Of a stretch of 64,000 nucleotides of DNA, positions 1 to 7,883 are shown one piece after another. Made by a program: the position numbers and the translations under genes. Source of the stretch: Thermomicrobiales bacterium. GTDB lineage: Bacteria > Chloroflexota > Chloroflexia > Thermomicrobiales > UBA6265. The notes below the pieces were generated by a model. It was not told the DNA's origin. It did no database searches and saw only the letters and a program-made list of their open reading frames with translations. The DNA is taken from positions 124,001 to 188,000 of the forward strand of contig JAHBVL010000005.1 of NCBI GenBank assembly GCA_019637585.1. The letters are read 5' to 3'. The first letter of the stretch is position 1. Each line of letters begins with the position of its first letter.

Positions 1-86
1 TGGCGGCGATCAAAGGAATCAACCCGGACACTTTTCGCCGGGACGACGAGGTCTACAAAGCGGCATTCGGACGACTGACGCTCTAG
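1..86 (+). CDS. 3' end of an unidentified gene (truncated by window start)
   Basis: An open frame enters from the left edge and stops with TAG at 84-86. The visible tail is about 28 codons and ends in EVYKAAFGRLTL. The stop overlaps the stop of the convergent PucR gene: the bases cta/tag at 83-86 serve both strands. Such tight convergence suggests a genuine gene end. Too little is left to name a family. A catabolic enzyme would fit next to a PucR regulator, but that is only inference. Confidence 0.5.
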   Translation, partial: AAIKGINPDTFRRDDEVYKAAFGRLTL

Positions 87-1597
87 GTTCCCGTCTGAGC
101 AACTGGCGCCGGCGGCAGGACCGACGCCAGCAGGGCCATGTGCAACGCCAGGTGACTCTGCGGTTTGGTCGGATCGGTGCCGGTCAGCTCGGCGATCTGC
201 CGCAGGCGATAGGAGAGGGTGTTGCGGTGTACTTCGAGCCGCGTTGCGGCATCGACCTGCGACCCGCCCGCTTCCAGGTAGGCGAGCAACGTGCGACGGA
301 GACTGCCTCGGCGGTCGCGCGTCAGAAGCTGGCCGAGCGTGTCGCGCGAGAAGGTCTCCAGCTCAGGCGATCCCCAGAGTGGGAACATGAGGCGATAGAC
401 CCCAACGTCGGATGGCCGGTCGAACCGGATGTGGGAACCGCGCAGAAGTCCACCGGTCACCAATGCGGCCAGATACCGGGCTTGCCGCGCCGCCAACGGG
501 ATTCTGGCCACGCCGGTGACCGGTTCTGACAGGACGATCCAGTGCTCGGCGCTCTCCTGTCCGGGTGCGTGTTGCCGGCCGGAAACGGGATGTTCCCCGC
601 CCGCAAAACGAGGTGAGCGGGTGTTCAGCTCGACCAGCGTCGCCATCATGCCATCGATCTCCGCAGCCTCGTGGGGTGTACCCAGCGACGCAATCTCCCG
701 GGCCATAGCCGACCGGTTCGCTCCGGCCGATGACAACACCACCGCATACGAGCCATTGGCCGGCAGCCCAAGCGCCACGCCGATCTTGGCGGAATCAGAT
801 CCAGCATCGGTGAGCAGACCAGCGATGGCATTGGCACGCGCGTTGCCGCGCGGACGAACATCGATCGCGTGGGCAAGAGCGACCTCGACTGCCATCCCCA
901 CCCGCTCGCTGATCAACCTGGCCAGAGCGCGCCGGGACGACGCAACAGGACCGAGCCACAATTCGGCGACCTGCGAGATCCGGCGGACATAGCGATCTCC
1001 ATGCCAGCCTTGCCGATCGGAGAGAGCCGAAAGATCACCGGGCGCGACATCGCCTGCCGGTCCAGCGCTGGCGATAACGCCATCTCTGCCTGAAACCACC
1101 GCAGCGCCCATTCCGAGATAGTCGGATGCCGTTTTCAGCACGTCTTCGACATCTGCTCCCAGCGCATTCGCCTGCGTCAGCAACCGGCCAAGCTCAGTAC
1201 CCGCCCGGTAGATTTCGCCGCGCTGCTCGGTCAGCACCCGGTTGATATCGCTCTCCAGGTCGGCAGGAATTGAATCGGCGTAGAGTGTGATCAGGGAAGA
1301 AGGCGCGGCAATAAATCGTTCGACAACCAGGCCACGCGCTCCCCGGTTGGCCACTTCCCGGACGATCTCATCGACCGGCACACCGGTATCAGGCAGAATT
1401 CTGTCGGGGAGGATGACGATCTCGCCGCCGCGCAAGGGTGGCAGAATGGGCATCGAAGCTCGAAGGGTGACCGCCCAGCTGATCTCGCTGTCGAGCGCAC
1501 GCTCGGACGATGCCCCGGAGCCGTCGAGCTCACTGCTCTGCGGCAGAGTCAAACGGTTCTCCCATGAGAGAAGATCGAGGATCGTGATGTCCGCCAT
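83..1597 (-). CDS. PucR family transcriptional regulator
   Basis: PucR-type regulators are cytoplasmic DNA-binding proteins that often control purine, amino-acid or sugar-acid catabolism. The N-terminus begins MADITILDLLSWE, typical of the PucR sensory domain. The middle fits the GGDEF-like segment of the CdaR/PucR group. The C-terminal helix-turn-helix (about residues 438-480 of 504) carries VHRNTLSYRLRQIAELTG, the hallmark of this family. The frame stays open for 40 more codons upstream, to 1717. I chose the ATG at 1597 because the family domain starts there and GGAAAGG lies 8 bases before it. It is divergent from the ECF transporter gene, which could be a target. The ligand cannot be predicted. 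Confidence 0.9.
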   Translation of the reverse strand: MADITILDLLSWENRLTLPQSSELDGSGASSERALDSEISWAVTLRASMPILPPLRGGEIVILPDRILPDTGVPVDEIVREVANRGARGLVVERFIAAPSSLITLYADSIPADLESDINRVLTEQRGEIYRAGTELGRLLTQANALGADVEDVLKTASDYLGMGAAVVSGRDGVIASAGPAGDVAPGDLSALSDRQGWHGDRYVRRISQVAELWLGPVASSRRALARLISERVGMAVEVALAHAIDVRPRGNARANAIAGLLTDAGSDSAKIGVALGLPANGSYAVVLSSAGANRSAMAREIASLGTPHEAAEIDGMMATLVELNTRSPRFAGGEHPVSGRQHAPGQESAEHWIVLSEPVTGVARIPLAARQARYLAALVTGGLLRGSHIRFDRPSDVGVYRLMFPLWGSPELETFSRDTLGQLLTRDRRGSLRRTLLAYLEAGGSQVDAATRLEVHRNTLSYRLRQIAELTGTDPTKPQSHLALHMALLASVLPPAPVAQTGT

Positions 1598-1686
1598 CCG
1601 TCGAACCTTTCCGAGACTTCGCGGGAATTGTTCACAATGAACAAATTTGAATCGGTCAGTGCGCGATCGATCGATTTCATACCTGG

Positions 1687-2568
1687 TTGCAGCCGGTTTG
1701 GTATCAAGGGTTAGCATTTTTGCACAATTTCGTTCGAGTCACAAGAGGAGTATGGCGGGAAACGCCGGCAAACCTGGCGGTTTTGGTGGCGTCACTTGCG
1801 GGTGTGGCGGCGTTTCTCTATCCATTTGTGCTTCCTGCCCTTGAGCCAGCCCCGGAGAATAGGGCTCGAAGTACAGAAGCGCCCCTGCTCTTCGCCATGG
1901 TCACCCTTCTGGCTCTGTTCTCCATCCTGGTGACGTTTCAGCCCGGGCACGACGGCACGAACCTTCAACAGGCAGCGAAGTCGACGGCATTGCTCGGCGT
2001 GCTGGTGTCGCTCGACGCCACCCTGCGGCTCGTGCCCACCTTCCTGGGCGCTTCGCCGATCTTCCCCCTGATCATGTTGACCGGAGTCGTGTTCGGTTCC
2101 GCTATGGGGTTCCAGATGGGCGCGCTGACGCTGCTCGTCTCCGCATTTCTGACCGGAGGCATTGGTCCCTGGTTGCCATTTCAGATGATGGTGGCGGGGT
2201 GGGTCGGTTTGACAGCGGGATGGCTACCGAGATTCGAGCGTCATCGCGTCCAGCTGGCGGTGCTGGCCACTTTCGCGGCAGTCTGGGGGTTTCTGTATGG
2301 GGCGCTGATGAACCTGTGGAGCTGGCCATTCGCCTCCCCCGGTCTCGAAGAGGACGCCGGTCTCTACTGGACCCCTTCCCTCAGCGCAGTGGAATCGCTG
2401 CAGCACTATGCGCAGTTCTATCTCCTCACCTCAGCGGCATACGACCTCTTCCGCGCCGCCGCCAATGTGGCCATCATCCTGATCCTTGGCCCGCCCGTTC
2501 TGGCCACGCTGGAGCGCTTCGCCGATCGCTTCACCTGGCAACCCTGGGAAGAGGCAGGCGCCGAGTAG
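1687..2568 (+). CDS. ECF transporter S component (vitamin-binding membrane subunit), CbrT-like
   Basis: This is a predicted polytopic membrane protein of up to 293 residues. The block GASPIFPLIMLTGVVFGS followed by GGIGPWLPFQMMVAGWVG is characteristic of substrate-specific S components of energy-coupling-factor importers. It most resembles the CbrT-like group, as far as I recall that family. S components bind a vitamin and dock on a shared T/A/A' module, which is not encoded in this window, so it would have to be a stand-alone group II subunit. The start is uncertain: TTG 1687 and TTG 1720 are possible and neither has a convincing ribosome site. Its neighbour downstream is the B12-dependent nrdJ, which makes cobalamin an attractive but unproven substrate. 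Confidence 0.75.
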   Translation: MQPVWYQGLAFLHNFVRVTRGVWRETPANLAVLVASLAGVAAFLYPFVLPALEPAPENRARSTEAPLLFAMVTLLALFSILVTFQPGHDGTNLQQAAKSTALLGVLVSLDATLRLVPTFLGASPIFPLIMLTGVVFGSAMGFQMGALTLLVSAFLTGGIGPWLPFQMMVAGWVGLTAGWLPRFERHRVQLAVLATFAAVWGFLYGALMNLWSWPFASPGLEEDAGLYWTPSLSAVESLQHYAQFYLLTSAAYDLFRAAANVAIILILGPPVLATLERFADRFTWQPWEEAGAE

Positions 2569-2751
2569 ACCATTCTGGGCCAGCTCGATCGTTGTCTTTT
2601 GCCTCTTGCCCTTCGCCATCCGAACTCCGGTCAACGCTCCTTGACTTTATGGCACATGGGAATTCCGCATGTCCATTGAGGGGGTGAATTTGGTGAACTT
2701 CGATTCACCCAGATATCTGGCACTTCGCACCCCGCTTCTATGACAGAGTGG

Positions 2752-2785
2752 CACATCTTGTGTCTCAACGCGGCTTCGCTATACT
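2752..2785 (+). promoter_or_regulatory. Predicted nrdJ promoter with an overlapping dyad
   Basis: TTGTGT at 2758-2763 and TATACT at 2780-2785 are separated by 16 bases and form a good sigma-70-like promoter. The -35 element overlaps an inverted repeat, CACA-TCT-TGTG (2752-2762). A second palindrome, CCAGATATCTGG, lies upstream at 2709-2720. Ribonucleotide reductase promoters are commonly controlled by NrdR, whose box overlaps the promoter, but neither dyad matches the published 16-base NrdR consensus well. The regulator is therefore unassigned. Confidence 0.5.
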
Positions 2786-2791
2786 ACTGGT

Positions 2792-3055
2792 AGCCATCGC
2801 GCTGCTGTCATCCTTTCCAGGTAGTCATTGCCCCTGGCAGCGCGCCCCCCGAATGGCTCCGATCACGGGACAGTCTTCCCGGAGGCGTATGTACGCGGTG
2901 AACTCACCGCCGCGGCGGCATCGTCTCCCCAAACTGTCCTCATCGGGCGGCGAGCTGGAGGCAGCTCGGCCAATTTTGATCGACGTCGTGCTGTTGGCGG
3001 GCGGCATGACAAGAACAATGGCCCCTCCGTCAAAGGGGGAAGTAAGGAAACGGAT
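2792..3055 (+). promoter_or_regulatory. Long leader of nrdJ with potential RNA structure
   Basis: From the predicted start point to the chosen nrdJ ATG is about 264 bases. A 7-base pairing, GGACAGT (2868-2874) with ACTGTCC (2933-2939), could enclose a strong hairpin, GCGGTG-AACT-CACCGC (2895-2910). The nrdJ frame is open through this stretch back to 2828, but the codons there look unlike family sequence. No recognisable cobalamin-riboswitch core (B12 box) was found. A structured leader or an unrecognised N-terminal extension are both possible. Confidence 0.3.
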
Positions 3056-6000
3056 ATGGCGTCCCCGAAACGCACCCGATCGACGAAGACGGCAGTGTCT
3101 CACGGGCTTCCCGTGCAGCGTTACTTCACCAAGGCCGGCGAAAGCCCCTATGCCTCGGTGGAGTGGACGCGACGCACCTCACGAATCACCAACCAGGATG
3201 GGACGACCGTCTTCGAGATGAAGGACGCCGAAGTTCCGTCGTCGTGGTCGCAGGTCGCCACCGACATCATGGTGTCCAAGTATTTCCGGAAAGCAGGTGT
3301 TCCGCAGGTTGCCGATGACGGCGCTCCCCTGCTGGACCATGAGGGCAACCCGGTGCTCGGCCCCGAGCGCTCCGCCCGGCAGGTGATTCACCGGCTGGCT
3401 GGTTGCTGGCGGTACTGGGGCGAAACCCATGGGTATTTCGCTTCGAAGGAAGATGCCCAGGCTTTCTACGATGAGCTCGCCTTCATGCTGGTCAACCAGA
3501 TGGCCGCGCCAAACTCGCCGCAGTGGTTCAACACAGGGCTCCACTGGGCGTACGACATCTCCGGCCCGGCGCAGGGGCACTACTACACTGACCCGGCAAC
3601 TGGCGAAGTCCGCGAATCGACCGATGCGTACAGCCATCCGCAGCCGCACGCCTGCTTCATCCAATCGATCGCCGACGATCTGGTGGCCGAAGGCGGCATC
3701 ATGGACCTCTGGGTCCGCGAAGCGCGTCTCTTTAAATATGGATCTGGCACCGGCACCAACTTCTCGACATTGCGCGGTGAGGGAGAACCCCTCTCCGGCG
3801 GCGGAACCTCGTCTGGTTTGATGAGCTTCCTGCGGGTGGGCGACCGCGCCGCGGGCGCTATCAAGAGCGGCGGCACAACGCGCCGGGCGGCCAAAATGGT
3901 CTGCCTCGATGTCGATCACCCAGACATCGAAGCCTTCGTCACCTGGAAAGCGGACGAGGAAAAGAAGGTCCAGGCGCTCATTGCCGCGGGCTATCCCGCC
4001 GACTTCAACGGCGAGGCGTACCAGACCGTCTCCGGCCAGAACGCCAACAACTCCGTGCGGATCACCAATGACTTCCTGCAGGCCGTCGCCGACGATGCGG
4101 ACTGGAACCTGATTCGCCGGACCGATGGCTCCGTGCATCGCACCGTCCGTGCCCGCGATCTCTGGAATCTCGTTGCCGAGTCGGCCTGGAAGAGCGCCGA
4201 TCCCGGTGTCCAGTACGACACCACGATCAATGAATGGCACACCTGCCCGGAAGGTGGCCGGATCAACGCGTCGAATCCCTGTTCCGAATACATGTTCCTG
4301 GACAATACGGCCTGCAACCTGGCCAGTCTGAATCTGCTCAAGTTCGTGGATATCGAAACCGGTCAGGTCGATATCGAGGGGTATCGCCACGCGGTGCGCC
4401 TCTGGACGATCGTGCTGGAGATCAGCGTGCTGATGGCGCAGTTCCCCAGTCGCGAAATCGCCCGGCTTTCCTATGACTACCGCACGCTGGGACTCGGGTA
4501 TGCCAACATCGGCACCGTGTTGATGCTGCGCGGTCTTCCCTATGATTCAGACGAAGCCCGGGCATTCACCAGTGCGATGACCGCCGTGATGACCGGTGAG
4601 TCGTACGCCACCTCCGCGGAGCTGGCGTCGGTCCTTGGACCGTTCCCCGAGTATCAGGCGAACGCCGAGCACATGAAGCGCGTGATCCGCAATCATCGCC
4701 GGGCGGCCTACGATGCACCCGCCGAAGCGTACGAGCAGCTTTCCGTGCCGCCAATGGGTCTGCGGGCCGATCTGGCGCCTCGAGAACTCGTCGCGGCCGC
4801 TCAGCAATCATGGGATCGCGCACTGGAGCTGGGCGAGACATATGGTTACCGCAACGCCCAGACGACCCTTCTGGCCCCGACCGGCACGATCGGACTGCTC
4901 ATGGACTGCGACACCACCGGTGTCGAACCAGACTTCGCCCTGGTCAAATTCAAGAAGCTGGCCGGCGGCGGCTACTTCAAGATCGCCAATCAAAGTATCG
5001 AACCGGCGCTGAAGAACCTCGGCTACGACAAAGCGCAGCGCAAGGCGATTCTCGACTATGTTCTCGGCACGATGACACTCGACGGCGCTCCAGGCATCAA
5101 CCGGGAAACGCTGAAGAGCAAGGGGTTCGCCGACGCCGACATCGATCGAGTGAACCGGTCGCTGCCGGGTGTTTTCGAGCTGCCGTTCGCCTTCAATGCC
5201 TGGACGCTCGGTGAGGAAGCTCTGGCCCGGGTTGGCATCAGCATGGCGGACGCATCCAGCCCTGGTTTCAATCTGCTCGAACGGCTCGGATTCAGCCGCT
5301 CGGAGATCGACGCGGCCAACGAGCACATCTGCGGCACGATGACAGTCGAAGGCGCTCCCTATCTGAAAGAAGATCACCTGCCGGTGTTCGATACCGCCAA
5401 CAAATGTGGCAAAAAGGGAACCCGCTTCATTCACTACCTCGGCCACGTCAAGATGATGGCCGCCGCCCAGAGTTTCCTCTCCGGCGCCATTTCCAAGACG
5501 ATCAACATGCCGAACGAAGCGACGGTGACGGACATTCTCGATGCCTACGATCAGAGCTGGCACAGTGGGCTGAAAGCGATGGCCATCTATCGCGACGGTT
5601 CCAAACTGAGTCAGCCCCTTTCGACCAAATCGGAAGGATCGGCGGGCGCATCGAAGAGTGACGACGAGATCGAAGCGGAGATCGAGCGACGCGTTGCCGA
5701 GGCGCTCATCGCCGAGCGCGAGCAGGCCGCGGCAGAACGCGACCGCGCCATCGACGAAGCCGTCACCGCGCTGCGTGCCGAACTGGGCGTGCAGCAGCCG
5801 CTCCGCCGCCGCCTCCCGGCTCGCCGCAATGGATTCACCCAGGAAGCGCGCGTGGCCGGACACAAAGTCTTCCTTCGCACCGGCGAGTATGACGATGGTT
5901 CGCTCGGCGAGATCTTCATCGACATGCACAAGGAAGGCGCCGCGTTCCGGTCGATGATCAACTGCTTTGCCATTTCGATTTCGAAGGGCCTCCAGTACGG

Positions 6001-6559
6001 CGTGCCGCTCGACGAGTTCGTCGATACCTTCACCTTCACCCGCTTCGAACCGCAGGGGATGGTTTCCGGTCACCCGAACATCAAGATGGCCACGTCGATC
6101 ATCGACTATGTCTTCCGCGTGCTCGGTCTGGAGTATCTGGACCGCACCGATCTGGCGCAGGTGCCGCCGGAAATGCTGGAATACGACGAGGACGACGCCG
6201 AAGGCTATGCCGAGGAGCCAGTAACACCAGAACTGCCAGCGGCCAGCGCGCCTCCGGCCACACCGGACACCCCACTGGCCACCCAGACGGCAACCGTCGC
6301 GGCTCCCTCAGTGGCAACTACGGTCAGCAATGGACACGGTCATAGCAACGGCACGAACGGGCACAGTAACGGCGCCCTCAAGGAGAGCCTGAAAGCAACA
6401 GCCGCAACCGCGCTCTACGAGCCCACCGGTTCGCTCGACGCCCAGCTCTCCGAGATGATGGGCGACGCACCCTTCTGCGATCAGTGCGGCCACATCACCG
6501 TTCGCAACGGCAGCTGCTATCGATGCCTCAACTGCGGGAATAGTCTGGGCTGTTCGTAG
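3056..6559 (+). CDS. nrdJ: Adenosylcobalamin-dependent class II ribonucleoside-diphosphate reductase
   Basis: Reduces ribonucleotides to deoxyribonucleotides in the cytoplasm using a B12-derived radical, giving oxygen-independent DNA precursor synthesis. Seen: NSPQWFNTGLHW (about residue 151), KYGSGTGTNFSTLRG, and NPCSEY near residue 407 with the conserved active-site cysteine and glutamate. The C-terminal tail from about residue 1141 holds CDQCGH and SCYRCLNCGNSLGCS, the metal-binding/redox CxxC segment of this family. The length of 1167 residues is normal. A Gly/His/Asn-rich linker lies near residue 1090-1110. The ATG at 3056 was chosen because family-like sequence starts there and AAGGA precedes it. 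No class I reductase genes lie nearby. Confidence 0.96.
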   Translation: MASPKRTRSTKTAVSHGLPVQRYFTKAGESPYASVEWTRRTSRITNQDGTTVFEMKDAEVPSSWSQVATDIMVSKYFRKAGVPQVADDGAPLLDHEGNPVLGPERSARQVIHRLAGCWRYWGETHGYFASKEDAQAFYDELAFMLVNQMAAPNSPQWFNTGLHWAYDISGPAQGHYYTDPATGEVRESTDAYSHPQPHACFIQSIADDLVAEGGIMDLWVREARLFKYGSGTGTNFSTLRGEGEPLSGGGTSSGLMSFLRVGDRAAGAIKSGGTTRRAAKMVCLDVDHPDIEAFVTWKADEEKKVQALIAAGYPADFNGEAYQTVSGQNANNSVRITNDFLQAVADDADWNLIRRTDGSVHRTVRARDLWNLVAESAWKSADPGVQYDTTINEWHTCPEGGRINASNPCSEYMFLDNTACNLASLNLLKFVDIETGQVDIEGYRHAVRLWTIVLEISVLMAQFPSREIARLSYDYRTLGLGYANIGTVLMLRGLPYDSDEARAFTSAMTAVMTGESYATSAELASVLGPFPEYQANAEHMKRVIRNHRRAAYDAPAEAYEQLSVPPMGLRADLAPRELVAAAQQSWDRALELGETYGYRNAQTTLLAPTGTIGLLMDCDTTGVEPDFALVKFKKLAGGGYFKIANQSIEPALKNLGYDKAQRKAILDYVLGTMTLDGAPGINRETLKSKGFADADIDRVNRSLPGVFELPFAFNAWTLGEEALARVGISMADASSPGFNLLERLGFSRSEIDAANEHICGTMTVEGAPYLKEDHLPVFDTANKCGKKGTRFIHYLGHVKMMAAAQSFLSGAISKTINMPNEATVTDILDAYDQSWHSGLKAMAIYRDGSKLSQPLSTKSEGSAGASKSDDEIEAEIERRVAEALIAEREQAAAERDRAIDEAVTALRAELGVQQPLRRRLPARRNGFTQEARVAGHKVFLRTGEYDDGSLGEIFIDMHKEGAAFRSMINCFAISISKGLQYGVPLDEFVDTFTFTRFEPQGMVSGHPNIKMATSIIDYVFRVLGLEYLDRTDLAQVPPEMLEYDEDDAEGYAEEPVTPELPAASAPPATPDTPLATQTATVAAPSVATTVSNGHGHSNGTNGHSNGALKESLKATAATALYEPTGSLDAQLSEMMGDAPFCDQCGHITVRNGSCYRCLNCGNSLGCS

Positions 6560-6583
6560 TTCGAGTGGTCTTTCTCTCAAGAG

Positions 6584-6616
6584 AACAGGGAGCCGGGAAT
6601 CCGGCTCCCTGTTTTA
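6584..6616 (+). terminator. Rho-independent terminator of nrdJ
   Basis: A perfect 13-base stem, AACAGGGAGCCGG (6584-6596) with CCGGCTCCCTGTT (6601-6613), has a GAAT loop and a short T run. It starts 25 bases after the nrdJ stop. Confidence 0.9.
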
Positions 6617-6679
6617 TTCAGGCAGAAGCCATGCCCTGAGGTATCGGCAACCGCTCACCGGAAGACCGGATCGTGGTCA

Positions 6680-6716
6680 CAAACGACAAAGCCGGATGGT
6701 CGAACGACCATCCGGC
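6680..6716 (-). terminator. Rho-independent terminator of the LPATG Tat protein gene
   Basis: GCCGGATGGTCG (6691-6702) pairs perfectly with CGACCATCCGGC (6705-6716). On the minus strand it is followed by a T-rich tract. It lies 24 bases beyond the stop of the 6740-7234 gene and faces the nrdJ terminator. Confidence 0.8.
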
Positions 6717-6739
6717 TCAGTGGTGCTGCGTGGATTCAG

Positions 6740-7234
6740 CTAGTTTGCAGGCTCCTCCGCCTGGTTCCCTTTGCGAAGAAGGAGCGCGGCCGCAGCGGCC
6801 GCGCCACCGACAGCAGCAGCCCCTGCCCAGGTGCTGCCACTGGCTTCCGGACCTGTGCCCGTTGCTGGCAGGACGTCGACCTCTCCACCACCGGTGTCAG
6901 TCTCAGTGACGCAGGTGCCGTTGACGCAAACCATCGACTCATCGCAGCATGGGTACTCGGCGTCGCATTCGTCCTCGACCTCCCAGCACCCTTTCGCGTT
7001 GTCGCACATCGCTTCGAAGCAGGTGTACGAGCCACAACACGGCGTGGCGCCGTCTTCCATCACGCACTCGCCACCCGGCTCGATGCAGATGTCATCCTGA
7101 GCGCCCACGCTTTCGGGAACCAGCGTCACGCCGGTGCCAAGAGCCGCTCCGCCGAGCAACCCCTTCAGAAGTGTGCGCCGGCTCGTTCCGCTGGCCATCG
7201 CTTTGGTCAGACTGTCGAATCGATACCGATCCAT
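6740..7234 (-). CDS. Small Tat-exported cysteine-rich protein with C-terminal LPATG sorting signal
   Basis: 164 residues. The N-terminus MDRYRFDSLTKAMASG is followed by TSRRTLLKGLLGG, a twin-arginine signal, and a hydrophobic stretch ending in ESVGAQ. The mature part has 12 cysteines in CC and CxxxxxC spacings, consistent with a disulfide-rich extracellular domain. The C-terminus is LPATG, then an Ala-rich hydrophobic segment and a charged RKGNQ tail. That is the architecture of a sortase-anchored surface protein. The start ATG 7234 has GGAGGGAATC just upstream; a longer frame reaches 7252. The leader matches those of the two large Cys-rich proteins at 19-27 kb. The function of the Cys-rich part is unknown. 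Confidence 0.8.
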   Translation of the reverse strand: MDRYRFDSLTKAMASGTSRRTLLKGLLGGAALGTGVTLVPESVGAQDDICIEPGGECVMEDGATPCCGSYTCFEAMCDNAKGCWEVEDECDAEYPCCDESMVCVNGTCVTETDTGGGEVDVLPATGTGPEASGSTWAGAAAVGGAAAAAALLLRKGNQAEEPAN

Positions 7235-7397
7235 GATTCCCTCCTCATGCATGTGGGCGCCGCCACCAGCACCCCTCCTTCAATAAACGTCCGGCCGCCA
7301 GGTTGGTTTCATTTGCGACGCTGGTCGACCAGCTGAGGATTCGATAAGCAAGAAACGGGCCGCGGCGCAGCGGGCGGCAGGCAGCCGGCAGCAGGCA

Positions 7398-7667
7398 GTA
7401 GTTCGGGCACCTGTGGCCCGACATCGGCAGTCGGCAGTCGGCAGTCGGCAGTCGGCAGTCGGCAGTCGGCAGTCGGCAGTCGGCAGTCGGCAGTCGGCAG
7501 TCGGCAGTCGGCAGTCGAACAAGGATGTCATCGATCTCCCCGCTTTCTGCGGCGTCCGACTCGACTGATGATGCCGCCCCCGACTACTGCTGGCTCGCTC
7601 GGCGGACTTCGTTCTGCCGGCTGCCAGCCGCTCGCTGCCCGCATCGGGCCACAAGTGCCCGAACTAC
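7398..7667. repeat. REPIN-like inverted pair of GTAG-headed palindromes
   Basis: A 24-base element, GTAGTTCGGGCA...GGCCCGA (7398-7421), recurs in inverted orientation at 7644-7667 with one base difference in the loop. Each can fold on itself as TCGGGC/GCCCGA and has a GTAG head outside the stem, as REP sequences do. The 222 bases between the two arms hold a heptamer tandem array and no gene. Related copies occur at 34346-34361 (half) and 61801-61889 (three in tandem). Confidence 0.7.
7424..7516. repeat. Heptanucleotide tandem repeat (TCGGCAG), about 13 copies
   Basis: An uninterrupted run of TCGGCAG covers 93 bases. The unit length of 7 means all three frames are read in rotation, so the apparent minus-strand peptide (PTADCRL repeated) is an artefact. 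The rest of the 630-base gap between 7235 and 7883 shows no gene. The array is likely to vary in copy number. Confidence 0.9.
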
Positions 7668-7883
7668 CCTTCCGCCTACCTGCCAAATGTGGTTGTGGTA
7701 GTATGTACGTACACAGTGTGCGAACACCCCGAATGGTTCCTGCTGTGTTCCCCGTACATGCCGGTGCCCACTATCGCACGGTCCCGTTCACGCCGTCACC
7801 GCATCTTCCTGTTTTCGCGTGAATGACCAGCTATCGAGGGCAGACGACGGACGATCCGTCGGATGACGAGGGACGATCGCACC

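Noticed and set aside
2792-3055. Cobalamin riboswitch ahead of nrdJ
   Set aside because: The B12 box and the conserved core were looked for by eye and are not present; only generic hairpins are seen.
3179-4390. 403-codon minus-strand open frame antisense to nrdJ
   Set aside because: High GC keeps opposite frames open. The translation has no family signature and the plus strand encodes an unmistakable reductase. The same applies to 4808-6073.
7424-7516. CRISPR array
   Set aside because: A pure 7-base tandem repeat without spacers. The 56-base array at 13029-13313 also lacks variable spacers, and no cas genes are present.
7280-7654. Open frame with PTADCRL repeats
   Set aside because: Artefact of the TCGGCAG heptamer.
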